Source: Cordia subcordata | Lineage: Eukaryota > Streptophyta > Magnoliopsida > Boraginales > Cordiaceae | Direction of reading: 5' to 3' | Length of the DNA stretch: 64,000 nt | NCBI GenBank assembly: GCA_028554755.1 | Contig: JAPTOF010000004.1 | Coordinates: 379,501 to 443,500, forward strand | The notes under the pieces: model-generated | Database searches by the model: none | Told to the model about the DNA's origin: nothing | The model's input: the letters and a program-made list of their open reading frames with translations, nothing else | In this document: positions 13,201 to 24,163 of the stretch, piece after piece | How the letters are laid out: every line of letters begins with the position of its first letter | How positions within the stretch are numbered: the stretch's first letter is position 1 | Made by a program: the position numbers and the translations under genes

Positions 13201-14788
13201 TCGTTTTAGACCTCATCTTTGTATTACTGATAGTGGGTTGTCCTGTGGGCTTCTTTTTTCTCTTCTTACTTGGGTGAAGTTATTGGGTGGGGTTGGGGGA
13301 AGGCAAGAGAGGTCGAATGTTGGTTTTGGGGCTTCCATTTGTCAAACAAGAATGAGTCTTAAATGATGCTGCAGTTCTTGTTTGAGTATTCATCTATCAA
13401 ATAAACCAGCTATTCACCTACACATTCATTTATAGAGGTCGCCATATATACCCGTTTGTATTTCAATACAATTGCATGATATGGTCTTGTCATTGTGAAA
13501 GCGTAAAAGATTTTCTCCTTCCCTTATGCTTGCAAATCTTGAGTCCGTCATCCCTGTTGCATAATATAGTTGCTTATAATATTTAACTTTGAAAAAAATC
13601 TTCTGATGATTAATGCAGTCATCTGCAACCCAAAATTCACTTGTGGCATTGGATGAGCTTGGCCGAGGGACATCAACATCAGATGGACAAGCTATAGCGT
13701 ATGTGCCATTTATGTACATTTGTGAATTTTCGGCTTTTGCTAGCTCAATTGTCATACATGCTTTTGCTAGTTTGGCCGAGCATCTGGTCTCAGTTTCTCT
13801 TTTCTGGATACTTGTGGCAGTGAGTCGGTTCTAGAACATTTTGTCAACAAGGTGCAGTGCCGAGGAATGTTTTCTACTCACTATCACCGATTAGCAGTTG
13901 ACTATCAGAAGAACCCGAAGGTATAACCCCGCTTTCCACGTTGAGATGTACTCCACGTTCACATCAGGGTTACTCACACCCTGAGGTTTTGCATAATGTC
14001 GACTCCATATTCTGAGCAATTAAACTACACCTTATACTATTTGTTTGATTAATTAAATAGTAGACTCTCTAATTCATATCAACTCAGTGATCCTTGTAAT
14101 ACCAAACTGTATTTTTCTGTTCTCGGGAGGGATTATGGACCATCTTCGTCCACTATTTTCTTTTGCTTTTGTAGGTTGCTCTATGTCACATGGCATGCCA
14201 TGTTGGAAAAGGAGTTGGAGGTCTGGAAGAAGTAACTTTCCTTTACAGATTGACACCTGGTGCTTGTCCAAAAAGTTATGGTGTCAATGTTGCACGGTTG
14301 GCTGGTAAGTTGGTTTATAGACCCCTACTGCTGCCTTGCCCTATCCTCTGATCCCCCCAAACCCTAGTGTGGATTTGAAAATGAGGAGCCAAAAAGATGG
14401 AAACTAGATTTGTTTTATACTAGACTTTGTGGTCTTCATAAATCTAATAAGCAGAATGGATGCATCTTTTTAATCTTCTCTTGGAAAATGACTCTTTTCC
14501 CTGTCTCCCCTACATGATTCTTTTTTGCTTTACCTTTAGTACTGCAGCTCATTGTACATCATTTCAGGACTTCCCGACACTGTACTTCATTGTGCTGCTG
14601 TGAAGTCTGAAGAGTTTGAGGCAATATATGGAAAACGTGAGGAATGTAATGGCATGTTAGATGAGGTCAAAGCTGTGATGCATAATCTAACAAATTTTGT
14701 AGCTGGGAGTTGTCATGACACCAATTTCATGGTCGATGCTTTGAACGAATTGCAACAGAGAGCAAGGATACTTCTTGAGCAAACATAG
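4289..14788 (+). CDS. MSH6: DNA mismatch repair protein MSH6 (MutS homologue 6), complete, 21 exons
   Basis: MSH6 pairs with MSH2 to form MutS-alpha, which recognises base mismatches and small loops in the nucleus. Exons: 4289-5162, 5699-5792, 5962-6064, 6142-6195, 6314-6388, 6530-6598, 6693-6776, 6873-7064, 7492-8042, 8134-8263, 8604-8695, 8802-8980, 9056-9258, 9348-9449, 10275-10437, 12407-12696, 12802-12939, 13619-13698, 13821-13920, 14175-14304, 14568-14788. All borders are GT...AG and the exons total 3924 nt, an open frame of 1307 residues (Arabidopsis about 1324). Seen: PCNA-binding PIP box QRQITSFF at residues 18-25, a Tudor-type domain at about 100-155, an acidic/basic linker, mismatch-binding Phe-x-Glu (F404, E406 in GKFYELFE), Walker [10 protein letters not shown] at 1064-1072, and Walker B DELGRGTS from D1143. 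ATG 4289 is chosen because MAPSRR..PIP is the usual N-terminus. Intron 15 (1969 nt) carries a probable LTR. No frame damage is seen. Confidence 0.96.
10571..12046 (-). mobile_element. Probable solo LTR (Ty3/gypsy-like), antisense inside MSH6 intron 15
   Basis: About 1476 bp begin TGGTGTGTGACA and end TGACACACA, so both strands read TG...CA with short inverted ends. The 4-bp TCAA flanks both sides (10567-10570 and 12047-12050). There is no long open frame. Read on the minus strand, the 3' part has a GGAGACGATACCCG block followed by ...TGTATTTGTGCCTCATTG, an arrangement I associate with plant gypsy LTRs. A palindromic GGTCGACCGG-type stretch lies near 11650-11700. The exons on either side splice in phase (10437 to 12407), so the insertion should be removed with the intron. 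The assignment rests on ends and layout; a non-autonomous element is an alternative. Confidence 0.6.
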
Positions 14789-15746
14789 AGATGCCAACGT
14801 ATTTGATGTACAGTTTTTAGTTGTTTAGCCTTGCTTGCTTTCTATTACAGTATCTGTCTTCTAAATGATTCCACTAGTTTTAGTTGTAAATCTTAGCGGC
14901 TTTTTGCACTTTAGGTGTTAAACACAACACTCGAGAGTAATATGGTATGAAGCAGAATGCTAGTCTGGCAGCAAGGCGGTTTTAGTATGTAAATTAGGCA
15001 GATTTCATTGCAGATAATGTAGTTGTCTTGTTCGCCTGCTCGGCGCATTCCCTTCTCTCCCTGGTATTCATAGAATTTCCTTTTTTATCTTTTTGGCGAG
15101 TGCTGGGGTTTTGGGGAAAGGTTTTGTCTCTGGAAACATCGTCAGCTTGATTTTTGGAGATATGAACACTTGTAATCATTTACTTAATGTTGAAGGGTGA
15201 GTTGGGAGTTTAGCTGTGTTTTAGACAATTGTGTGATCGGACGTGCTCCAGGCTAACTTGCGCTGCAAAGGAGTGTTTGGTTGGTGGTGTCGTACTGCGT
15301 TGACTAAACGTGTATACAACTAGTGTTACGAGGACCCACGTTACGGTTTTTCCTTTTTGTTTTTTTTTTTCTTTTTGGGTCAAGAAACAAGATTTTTGGT
15401 TTGCTTCCAGAGGTTTGATTTCATACTTAATTCAAAAGAAGAGAAGAGAGTAACATTTCCATTAAAACTGTGAAACAGGCCGGTCATTTTCAATTGTTTC
15501 TGGGAAAGGGAAGAATTCTATAGTAGGCTCGTAAAACTCTTTTTCCAAATTAAATTAAATCAAATCAAGTCTTATTTTATTAGGTGAAGATTGCTATGAA
15601 GTCACTCAATGTTAAGACTCGAGAGCTATCTTTTCTATTAAGATCCCCAAGCCTCCTTCCAAAAGATTAAAAGAATATAAAAGGAATCAGAAAAAAAACT
15701 GGTTTGCAAAGTAATCCAACTCTGTACTACTGCTGTTTTTCAGTCT
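14789..15746. other. Intergenic: 3' ends of two convergent genes
   Basis: This stretch follows the MSH6 stop and precedes (in plus orientation) the stop of the minus-strand RINGv gene. It must hold both 3' untranslated regions. I see no further coding sequence; a T-rich run lies near 15357-15372. Confidence 0.6.
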
Positions 15747-17788
15747 TCATTGTTCTTCATCATCGGAATGCTGATTCTGTAGAAGGAAAAGATACATTTA
15801 AATTGCAAATGTTGTTGGTCTGAATATTTTTTTACATGTCTTCAAATGAGAGCCAACTAAACAAGTAATTAAGTAGGAAACGAACCTGATGCTGATGTCT
15901 AATACTATTCTGAACTGCTGTGATCATTCGTAACAATATGTACATCGGAAGTAGTATGCCACTAGTCTTTATGATAACAATCTGCAAGATTCATTTGCAA
16001 AGGAAAAAACTGTTAGTTGATAAAAGAAGACAGCATCATCATCCGTCGCTATAACTTGGAACATTTGAAACTCACAGTTACAAGTGTAAATGGGTAGTCC
16101 TCTGCTCTTCCGGTGAACACCGGGAACAAATGCCTCACAAGCATCAAGACCGTGAACTGCGAATTGGTTTAATATCGGAATTAGGATTCAAAGAATTATA
16201 AAAAGGTCGAGCTCACACAAAGTTTGAGAAAGGGTTGGATTCATTTTTTTGATTTGATAACGAACAATTTTAAATTGGATGACTACATCCCAATCTTTAA
16301 TAAATTGGACTGGTTGAAAGACAATGCACTTGTGCAACACTTGTTGCAGGCTGAATGATAATACATGTTCAACAAAAATAATAATGTGCAGTTTTCAAGC
16401 AAAAACCAATTTCAGAATTTTTGTTAGCAATTATATGCTTGTTTCTACCACTTAATTTTTCAGCAATTAAGAAGGGTTTCAAGAATGAATGTTCCTTACC
16501 AGGAGAGCTAGTCTTCTGCAACAAGAGACATTTCTGTCAGCTGCGGATGAGCATTCATAGTATTCTGTTTGGTGTCTCTCAGCTATTGCCGTTTCTTGAC
16601 TTTCTAGCTCCGGAACTTCCACACTTACTCTGTTTTGACAAAACACTCTGATTCACTCACTAACTGAATGAACTATCATATTCTACGAATCATTCCAATG
16701 CTTAAAAAGGGGAGTTTCCTTCTGTAAGACACTCTAATTATGTGTGGAATTCAGGAAAGTGCACTTAAAAAATAATGTCGTGAATTAAAAAAAAAAAGGC
16801 AGAAAGGAACTCTAGCCTGCATGGCCATGGGGGAAGCAAGATTTTGAAGTAGTTGGATACCTTATGGTCACTGTTGTATCAGTTAGAGGAGCCTTCTTTG
16901 GTATTGCCGTGTAACCAGGTTCAAATTTCTGTGACATTAGAAAGACGTCATTTTCAGTATACAACTTACGTACAGTACAAAACAAGCTCACCATTTAAAA
17001 AATCCATAAAACTCCTAATCCTTGAAAAGTACAGCAGAAGAAGTACATACTAAAATGTGCAACAAGTGTGAAAATTTGTGGAAATAGAGAATTACAGAGT
17101 TTTTCTTTTTTCCTCCTTTTTTTTTTAAAAAAAAAAGAAATAAAATTACAGAGTTGGCGTAGCTTGAAATTGTTGCCAACTGCCAAAGGCTGAAGGATAC
17201 AGTACACCTGTACAAGACTAGGTAGAAATACCATAAACGTGTCTTTTTCTTAAGAAAGTTTAGTATAAAATACTTGTGATAAGCTGTAATATCTCCAAAA
17301 ACACTGAAGAAGGCAATACTCAAGAAAAATGATCAAATACCAAATGTAGAAACAGAGAATATATAAGCATTCTTGATTATGAAATGAATGTGATCCAAAA
17401 TTTCTAACCTGCAAACATATTTCACAAACTGTGTTCCCTTTTTCATCGCACCATCTCTGTACACAATCTCGATGTGCATACTGAAATTAAACGGCAAAAT
17501 ACATATAATCAAACATTCAAACTGAAGGTTCATATACTCATACTGTAATGAAATACGAAAAGTGAAATGATCAGATTAAATGGGTCACATATAATTTAAA
17601 GAAAAACGTAACCAAGAAATAGAGGATTCTAAAGAACATGTTTGCAAAGATACCTTGACAGTTCCAGAACAAGCACAAGGAACTTCCAAGCTCCTGCAGC
17701 TTTCAAACTCTTCTTCATGGCAAATTCTGCATATTGGTATTACAGAATACGATTTCAAATCATCCACATACAACACTACGTCACTCAT
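15747..17788 (-). CDS. PIT1: RING-CH (RINGv) E3 ubiquitin ligase-like membrane protein, PIT1 type
   Basis: Seven coding exons on the minus strand: 17788-17654, 17480-17409, 16928-16861, 16629-16500, 16156-16076, 15981-15886, 15776-15747. They total 612 nt, 203 residues, with consensus borders. The C4HC3 RINGv finger is complete: C20, C23, C38, C40, H48, C51, C64, C67, with W55 (in [11 protein letters not shown]). A KFEPGYTA block follows, then CSSAADR near 115-125, then two hydrophobic segments (about 132-150 [11 protein letters not shown] and 163-185 [17 protein letters not shown]). The tail NQHSDDEEQ is acidic. Plant proteins of this layout (RINGv plus DUF3675) are thought to be membrane-bound E3 ligases. 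In Arabidopsis I recall PIT1 (At4g02075) directly beside MSH6, as here, which supports the symbol. A non-coding leader exon may end at 17989, where a good donor exists, but I could not place its acceptor. Confidence 0.9.
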
Positions 17789-18109
17789 CACGATGCTTTT
17801 TTTTTTTTTTCCCTCCCGTTTCTCTGTTTTCTTTGTTTGCTCTGTTTTTCGGTTTCTTTTGTGTTTCTCTGTTTTGTGGGAGCTTTTTTTTTTTGGGCTT
17901 CATAATATACTTGCTCCAAGTGGGAATGGAGATGTAAAATTCCAAGACTGCCCTTATAACGATTTTTTCAAGTACAAGGTGATCTTACCTGGACGGATAT
18001 GTTTGTCCGCCTGGACAGATTGAAATACGCGTTTAACCATGTTGCAGCAGCTGGGAGACGCACGCTTTGACTGTGTCTCATCACCTGTTTAAACATAAAA
18101 GTTGTACTC

Positions 18110-21100
18110 ATACACTTTCTTTATTGGATGAAGTCTGAAATGGGTTGGGAAAGGTTTATTTATTAATTAACATCTTAGCATCTTTAATTTGATTAAGAGA
18201 TTTGCTTGTCTGCAATCTTGATGTACTTGGGGTTAAGGTTGCTTGCTATTAGCTAAACCAGAATGTCGAAATTCTAAGGCCAACCATGTTTTTGTGTTCT
18301 TGGTTAGACAGGCTTATCTTGCAATAATTTTGAAAACAAATAGGAAATAGAATGATTGAACTTGGCAATTATCGAGCAAAACTTTGCATCACGAGATCAA
18401 TTCCAGAATTAAATAACCTCTGTTTATGTTAGACCATCCCATTTTTTAGTAAAGGAAGCTGCATAGAATTTCTAGATAGGCTTCAGAATTACAACAGGAG
18501 TAAATCATCCTCCAGATACGATCTAGAAATAGAGAGAAAAATCCTAACAATAGTAATTGCAGTACCAATTTGATTAATGGAAAAGACCAAGCCAATTGAA
18601 GCAACTAAAGTAAACAAGTGATTTAACGAAAATTATCATAACGAGAGATTTAATGAAAATTATCATAAATTTGATTTGTAAAAGCATTAGCTTATAGAAG
18701 TACAAGTAAAATTGATTATAATAGCTTCCAAAAAAAAAAAAAAAATTGAATCGTCTTTTAAATTTGAAACAGAACAAAATTATGTATGGCATAATTCTTT
18801 AATATAATAGTAAAATAATTTTAGGAGAAGAATTTGTTCTGGTTTACTTTAATGGGATCGTGGTCGACAAATTAATAATAATTGGGATAATTCCCTTTTC
18901 GTGTCTGCTTATTTTAAGCGATTAGGAGTTTGAACGTGACTTGTAATCCTTAATATATTCTTTTTATTAGGTTAAGGATTGTGAGGTGTATGATCGCTGA
19001 TAAATCGGCGACATATCCCCTAATATTAATATATGAGGGTCATGGGGCCCACTTGCAATCACAAAGTAGTGTCTGAGGACGCGCTCTCACCGAAATGGCC
19101 GCCCCGTTTGGCTACGATTCTGTGGGTCCCGTTATAACTCGTTGACGTTTTCTTAAGGGGGGTTAGTTTTTGGAAAGTTCCTACTTCCTAAACGTTTTTT
19201 TTTTTTTTAATAATAATTCCTATATTTTAAAATGTTTAAATTAGTTTTTAATATTTTATAAATATAAATAAGTTAATTCCTATTATATCAGAAATATTTC
19301 TATTTATTTTAACATTTTATAATATTTTTAATTAATTTCTATTATTTTACCTTTTTTCTTAAGTGCAAACTTATTTGAATAAATTTTGTAAATATTAAAA
19401 CTAATATGTTTGTCAAATATTGAGAAGTAATTTCAATAATAAGAAATATGAGATTGAAAATAAAGTTAAGTGAAAACGTTTAATGTTATTATTGGGATAA
19501 AAAATTAATGGCATACCCTGCCATCTTGCCAACATTTCCTTGATTTATCGTCCACAATAAGTGAACAAAGTTTTTGGATAACGATTTTCTATGATAAAAG
19601 ATCTGGAGTTTAAATTTATGCGATTTTACCTTTAAGAATTTGGATGCTTGTTAGATTATGTCTCTATTAATGTCATAATATTTATCCAATATGAATTCAT
19701 GAGAAGAGTGTGACTAGTGACACACTGTAATTAAAGTTTTAAATTTAAATTTATGTAATCCATTCATAAATATTTCTGATTTACACTAATTTAGAGGTTG
19801 AAGACTACATAAAAATATGCTTATATAAGATGAATTTCTCAATATAAATGAAAAAAGAAAAAATCTTAGATGAGTTTCTTGTCGTGATAAAAGCTTTGGT
19901 TTATTTTTCTTTTTCTTCCCTTCTTTTGGTGGGCTCACATGGATGCTTATCCTCTCCTCCTTCTTATCATTCCCTCGTTGTGTCCCCAAGTTTGATTAGC
20001 CTCTATCTATCTGCACTGGCATTGGATGGCTGCAATTAATTATGTTAGGCAAATGACAATTTGCTTGAAACTGATTTTTTATTTATTTATTATGGTTATA
20101 ATAACAATAATAAAGTTTAAGGGAAAAATAATTTCTTGTAAGCCCGTAAGAGAAAGGTAGTAATTTTCTTTTTTTCCCGAGATGCAAATGCTTTTAAAAT
20201 GTTTTACTATTTATGGGCTGATCAAGTGTTAATGGTGAGAAATGTAACTATTATCTGAGAGAAAATGACGATAGTTAATCGAATATAATATCTGACTCTA
20301 AAAGAATAAATAAATCTAAGCCACATAAAATATAAACACATCAGGATTCACAACTACCCTTCTCAGTTGTTGGTATGATGATTGGAATATTGGATTAAGA
20401 GATATGAAACAAATGGTGCTTTCGCTTTTAGGAAAAGGAAATGAAATGATACGAGTGCGTTGCGTGGTTGGATAAGATGGGATTGGGAAAATGGCCTCAA
20501 AAAATCATGTTTTCTTCCCCCCACCACCTTTTCTTGCTATTTGCACACTGTTCTGGTGTGATCAATGGCAGCATCATACATTAACCACCAAACATCTTAC
20601 TTGAACAAATACTATATTGCAGTACCCCTTGTTAATTGATCATCTTCACAAAATTTGACTTTTGAAAACTCAAATTCAGTTGATCAATATCAAACTTATT
20701 TGTCAAGGGCGTTACTTTTTTATTTTCAGTTAAAACAAAAAAAAAGGGATATTGCATTAGTTACAAAGAAGGAGTAAAGAGATTTTGAATATATTTTTTA
20801 GGTTAATTATAAAGTGTCGAAAATTACTAGAGTCGAATGTAAAAAGTTACTTCCAGTTATCCTTTCCTCTTTTTTTTTTTTTTGCAATTTATTGCGTGGG
20901 GTGAACATTTTCCAGTGTTGTTCCTCTGTTTCGATAGTACATTCGAGAACTGTTCGAGACTTCGAGTCTTTTATTCTTTGGGTCATCAACTGATAAAGTC
21001 TAGAGGCCTCAAATAATGGAAAAGATTGGGTCCAAATTATGCTGGGCCTATCCCACTTTCTAATGGAGCTTTTCAGCTGCCGATTCGGCCTGAAATCTAA

Positions 21101-21330
21101 GTTGCCTAAACTACCTAGTCAAGTGCCAGGACACATCCAGCCCATCATAGCATGGCAGCGGATGAATTCAGTATTACTGGACACATAAACTTTTCTGGGG
21201 AGTTTTTTTTTTTTTTTGGCTAAATAAGCAAGGTACTCATATTGACGAGAATTTTACAGGAATCAACAACCAATATACAAAAATTACACAAAATTAATCA
21301 TATCTAGCGTTAATGCTCCTTCTCTCGTAT
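18110..21330. other. AT-rich intergenic stretch
   Basis: No coding sequence supported. Only short chance frames, homopolymer A/T runs (18729-18744, 19197-19208, 20870-20882, 21208-21220) and a moderately less AT-rich block near 19010-19150, which could be upstream sequence of the RINGv gene. Confidence 0.55.
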
Positions 21331-21770
21331 AAAACCCTTGTTAGTATAAGTGTTTTTAAATTTATAATGGTATACTGCTTTTGCCTGAATATCTGCAACA
21401 ATCAACATGAGTAATTGTTCATCACTTCTCGAATTTTCTTGGCTGAATAATCTTTTGTTTCGCTCGCATCAAATATGATAAATGGCAGCTTCCAAGAAAA
21501 GTTTGTTAATGCGGGCTTTGAAAGAGTTGTTTCTAAACTTGGCAAGGAACCATTCCGTAATACTTGTCCAATCATAAATCTAATGGGGGCCAAAAGCAAG
21601 TTTTGCACCCTTTTCCCAGATTCGCCGAGTAAAACAGCATTGAAAGAATAGATGTTCACGGTCTTCCAACATCTTACGACAAAAAATAAACAATGGGTTA
21701 ATAGGTAAGCCTCATGCAAGAAGTCTTCTCTTTACAGGTGATGCGGCTCATACATCACCTTCTTTGTAAG
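21330..21770 (-). pseudogene. LINE-type retroelement fragment (zf-RVT region), decayed
   Basis: On the minus strand, one frame from about 21765 downward reads KRRLLA-stop-GLPINPLFIFC, then RKMLEDREHLFFQCCFTRRI and WEKGAKLAFGPH followed by a stop near 21586. It continues in the same frame as TEWFLAKFRNNSFKARINK and LFLEAAIYHI before another stop. This is the pattern of the zinc-binding C-terminal region of plant LINE reverse transcriptases, with C-x2/3-C...EHLFF-x-C and R-x-IW. At least three in-frame stops show it is dead. The rest of the element is not visible nearby. Confidence 0.65.
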
Positions 21771-23180
21771 ATAGTAAATTGTAATAAATTTGGATACATA
21801 ATGTATAGAATATTTTGATACATAATGCATAGAATAGATTTGTAGTGAACCAGCAATGTAAGTGCAAATGAACACTGTGCATATATATTATTCTTGAAAA
21901 CCACTAGAATACTCTCAGTGCTTTTAATAACGATAAAGGAATTAAAAGTGAAGTACAAAAAGCATTCAGACATTCTCTCAATGCTTTGCTGATAATGTAT
22001 GAACAAAAATTGAAATATAAGAAGCACAGAAATACAAATTTAAACATGAAAATTGTAACATGTGTATAGCACAACATTCTTAGTATTTAACTGAAATAAA
22101 TACAATTGAAAATGACTTTGAAAATAGCGCACATCCACAAGATTGGGACATGATGCATAATATCTTTCTCAATGGCCAAAATCTATTTTTAGGGAGCCTT
22201 TCAGGCTCATACATATTATGATTACTATACAAGATCTGTTGGACTATCCTCAAAACTTTATATTCTTAGTTAAATTAGAACCTAATATGCGAGTAGGCTG
22301 TATATTTATATAGTTTTTTTGGCAACAAGTTTTTTTTTTTTTTTTTTGGCTTACGTCCAAAATACTCTTTTAAGTCAATTACTTGAGGTTATATATGTGG
22401 GTGCTATTTGTCTTGTTATACGCAAATTCATTGAACTCTTACTGATTAAAAAATAAAATAAATAACCATCATTTGACAAAGGGTATGTACCAAAATATAA
22501 ATATAACTAACAAAAAACATGATTGGCAAAGTTGCTTCGGACATACTCCGCCTTTCTTCAAGTTGCTCAAGGAAATGTAATAGCAATTGATAACGAAGTT
22601 TGATAAGGCAATTGATCCACAGAAGAAAGTATCCAATTCCTACCGCAGAGCTTTCGATGAAGTTAATGAGGGGCCTCTTCGACTGGGAATCCTTATCCAA
22701 ATTGAAGTTGGATATTTTGTGGTCAGATATTTTGTAACACAAGACCAGTCGATTTTTGTATCGCCAATGGCGTTTTTGAATATGTCAACAAATTATAATC
22801 TTGACTCTGACCGTTCTCTGAAAATAGTAACAGAAGTAATGGAAAAGATAAGGCAGCCAGGCCTAAAGAGTTGGTTGAGATTGAATAGTTGCTAGGTTGT
22901 CAATTTAGAAGAACTCAATTAGAACCCCAAGGAAAATGACAAATAAAAAAGAGAGTGCAAATGGCAGCTCAATACCCCTAGGAATTAATTAGTATTCATG
23001 CTCAATAAACATAGAATCAGCCAACCGCAGGAGATTCATTAATTAATTAAGGGAAACATTATTTAGGACTGGGCCCATCACCATGCTCATAGTATCAACG
23101 GTGGATCTTACGTATACTGGGAGCTTATCATAATTAACTGTATTATTAATATTCTTCTGACTTGGTGGTGTCGTCACCAC
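21771..23180. other. Intergenic stretch upstream of the stress-protein gene
   Basis: No gene recognised. At 22446-22900 both strands carry frames of about 100 codons with mixed composition. I could not match either to a known family and see no start context or splice sites that support a gene. Poly-T at 22330-22346. Confidence 0.4.
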
Positions 23181-23190
23181 TTTTCTTAGT

Positions 23191-23198
23191 TATAAAAG
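23191..23198 (+). promoter_or_regulatory. Candidate TATA box of the universal stress protein gene
   Basis: TATAAAAG lies 125-132 bp upstream of the ATG at 23323, a usual distance for a plant gene with a leader of about 100 nt. Motif seen, function inferred. Confidence 0.55.
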
Positions 23199-23256
23199 TG
23201 AAGATAAGATCTTTTTGTTGTGTAAAATAACATCCAAAGTGCACATTGCACAAAAA

Positions 23257-23284
23257 GAAAGAAAGAAAGAAAGAAAGAAAGAAA
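23257..23284. repeat. (GAAA)n microsatellite in the predicted 5' leader
   Basis: Seven consecutive GAAA units lie between the candidate TATA box and the start codon of the stress-protein gene, so they are probably transcribed. Confidence 0.85.
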
Positions 23285-23322
23285 AAAAGAAGTAAATATC
23301 CAGCTGAGAGTTATTTGCAGTC

Positions 23323-24163
23323 ATGGGTGAAGCAGCAAGAGTGAGTAGTAGTAACAAGAGGATACTGGTGGCAGTGGATGAAAGTGAGGAGAGCATGTAT
23401 GCTCTCTCATGGTGCCTCGCCAATCTCTTACCCGAAGATGACGACAACGCAAGTAGTAGTAGTAGTAGTAGTACCCTCCTCCTCCTCTATGTCAAACCAC
23501 CCCCACCTGCCTATTCCTCTTTGGATACCACAGGTAGTATTTGAGAGCTCCTTTTATTTGATCATATAATATCCCTTTTGCTCCTTGTATTTTTTATTTA
23601 CTCATTTATTTCGTATCCTGCAGGGTATTTGTTTGGTGGAGATTTCATCACAGCCACCGAGAGCTACAGCAAGGGCTTGGCTGACGCAGTCATGAGCAGA
23701 GCCCAAGCAATTTACCAGAACTTCAATACCAACGTACACACACACACACACACAACTCCATCTTCCTTAATTTCCTTCATCAACTCTCACCATCCCCACC
23801 CTCCCCCCTCGAGGTTTTGATATATGTATAGATTGATGAAATTAGTTGGGATTTTATAAATTACAGGTGAGAATAGAAAAGAAAGTAGGGGTTGGAGACG
23901 CAAAGGATGTGATCTGCATGGCGGTTGAAAAACTCAGAGCAGATATTTTGGTCATGGGAAGCCATGATTATGGCTTTTTGAAGAGGTACTTGTACTACTT
24001 CATCTATACTATATTTATTGAACCCTTTTTCTGAACTAATATTTTACAACTTATCATAATCATTGCATCTTTCATCAGGGCTTTCCTGGGAAGTGTGAGC
24101 GACCACTGTGCCAAACATGTCAAGTGCGCTTTAGTTATCGTGAAGCGTCCAGTGCATCCATAA
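23323..24163 (+). CDS. Universal stress protein (USP/UspA domain), At3g62550 type
   Basis: Four exons: 23323-23533, 23624-23733, 23867-23985, 24079-24163. They total 525 nt, 174 residues, with all borders GT...AG. The single UspA domain starts with KRILVAVDESEESMYALSW (about residues 11-29) and has LLLYVKPPPPAYSS, then DAKDVICMAVEKLRADILVM, then GSHDYGFLKRAFLGS and CAKHVKCALVIVKRP. The ATP-binding consensus is G-x2-G-x9-G-S/T. Here it reads G138-S-H-D141...G-S, so the second Gly is Asp; I recall the same Asp in Arabidopsis At3g62550, so this may mark the subfamily. Seven AGT codons (23452-23472) make a poly-Ser insert in the loop after the first helix. Introns 1 and 2 are short and intron 2 holds a CA repeat. 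USPs are small, mostly soluble proteins linked to drought, hypoxia and salt responses. The molecular function of this one is unknown. Confidence 0.93.

Noticed and set aside
22446..22900. About 100-codon frames on both strands upstream of the USP gene
   Set aside because: Neither matches a family I know, neither has supporting splice sites, and the strand cannot be decided. Left as spacer.
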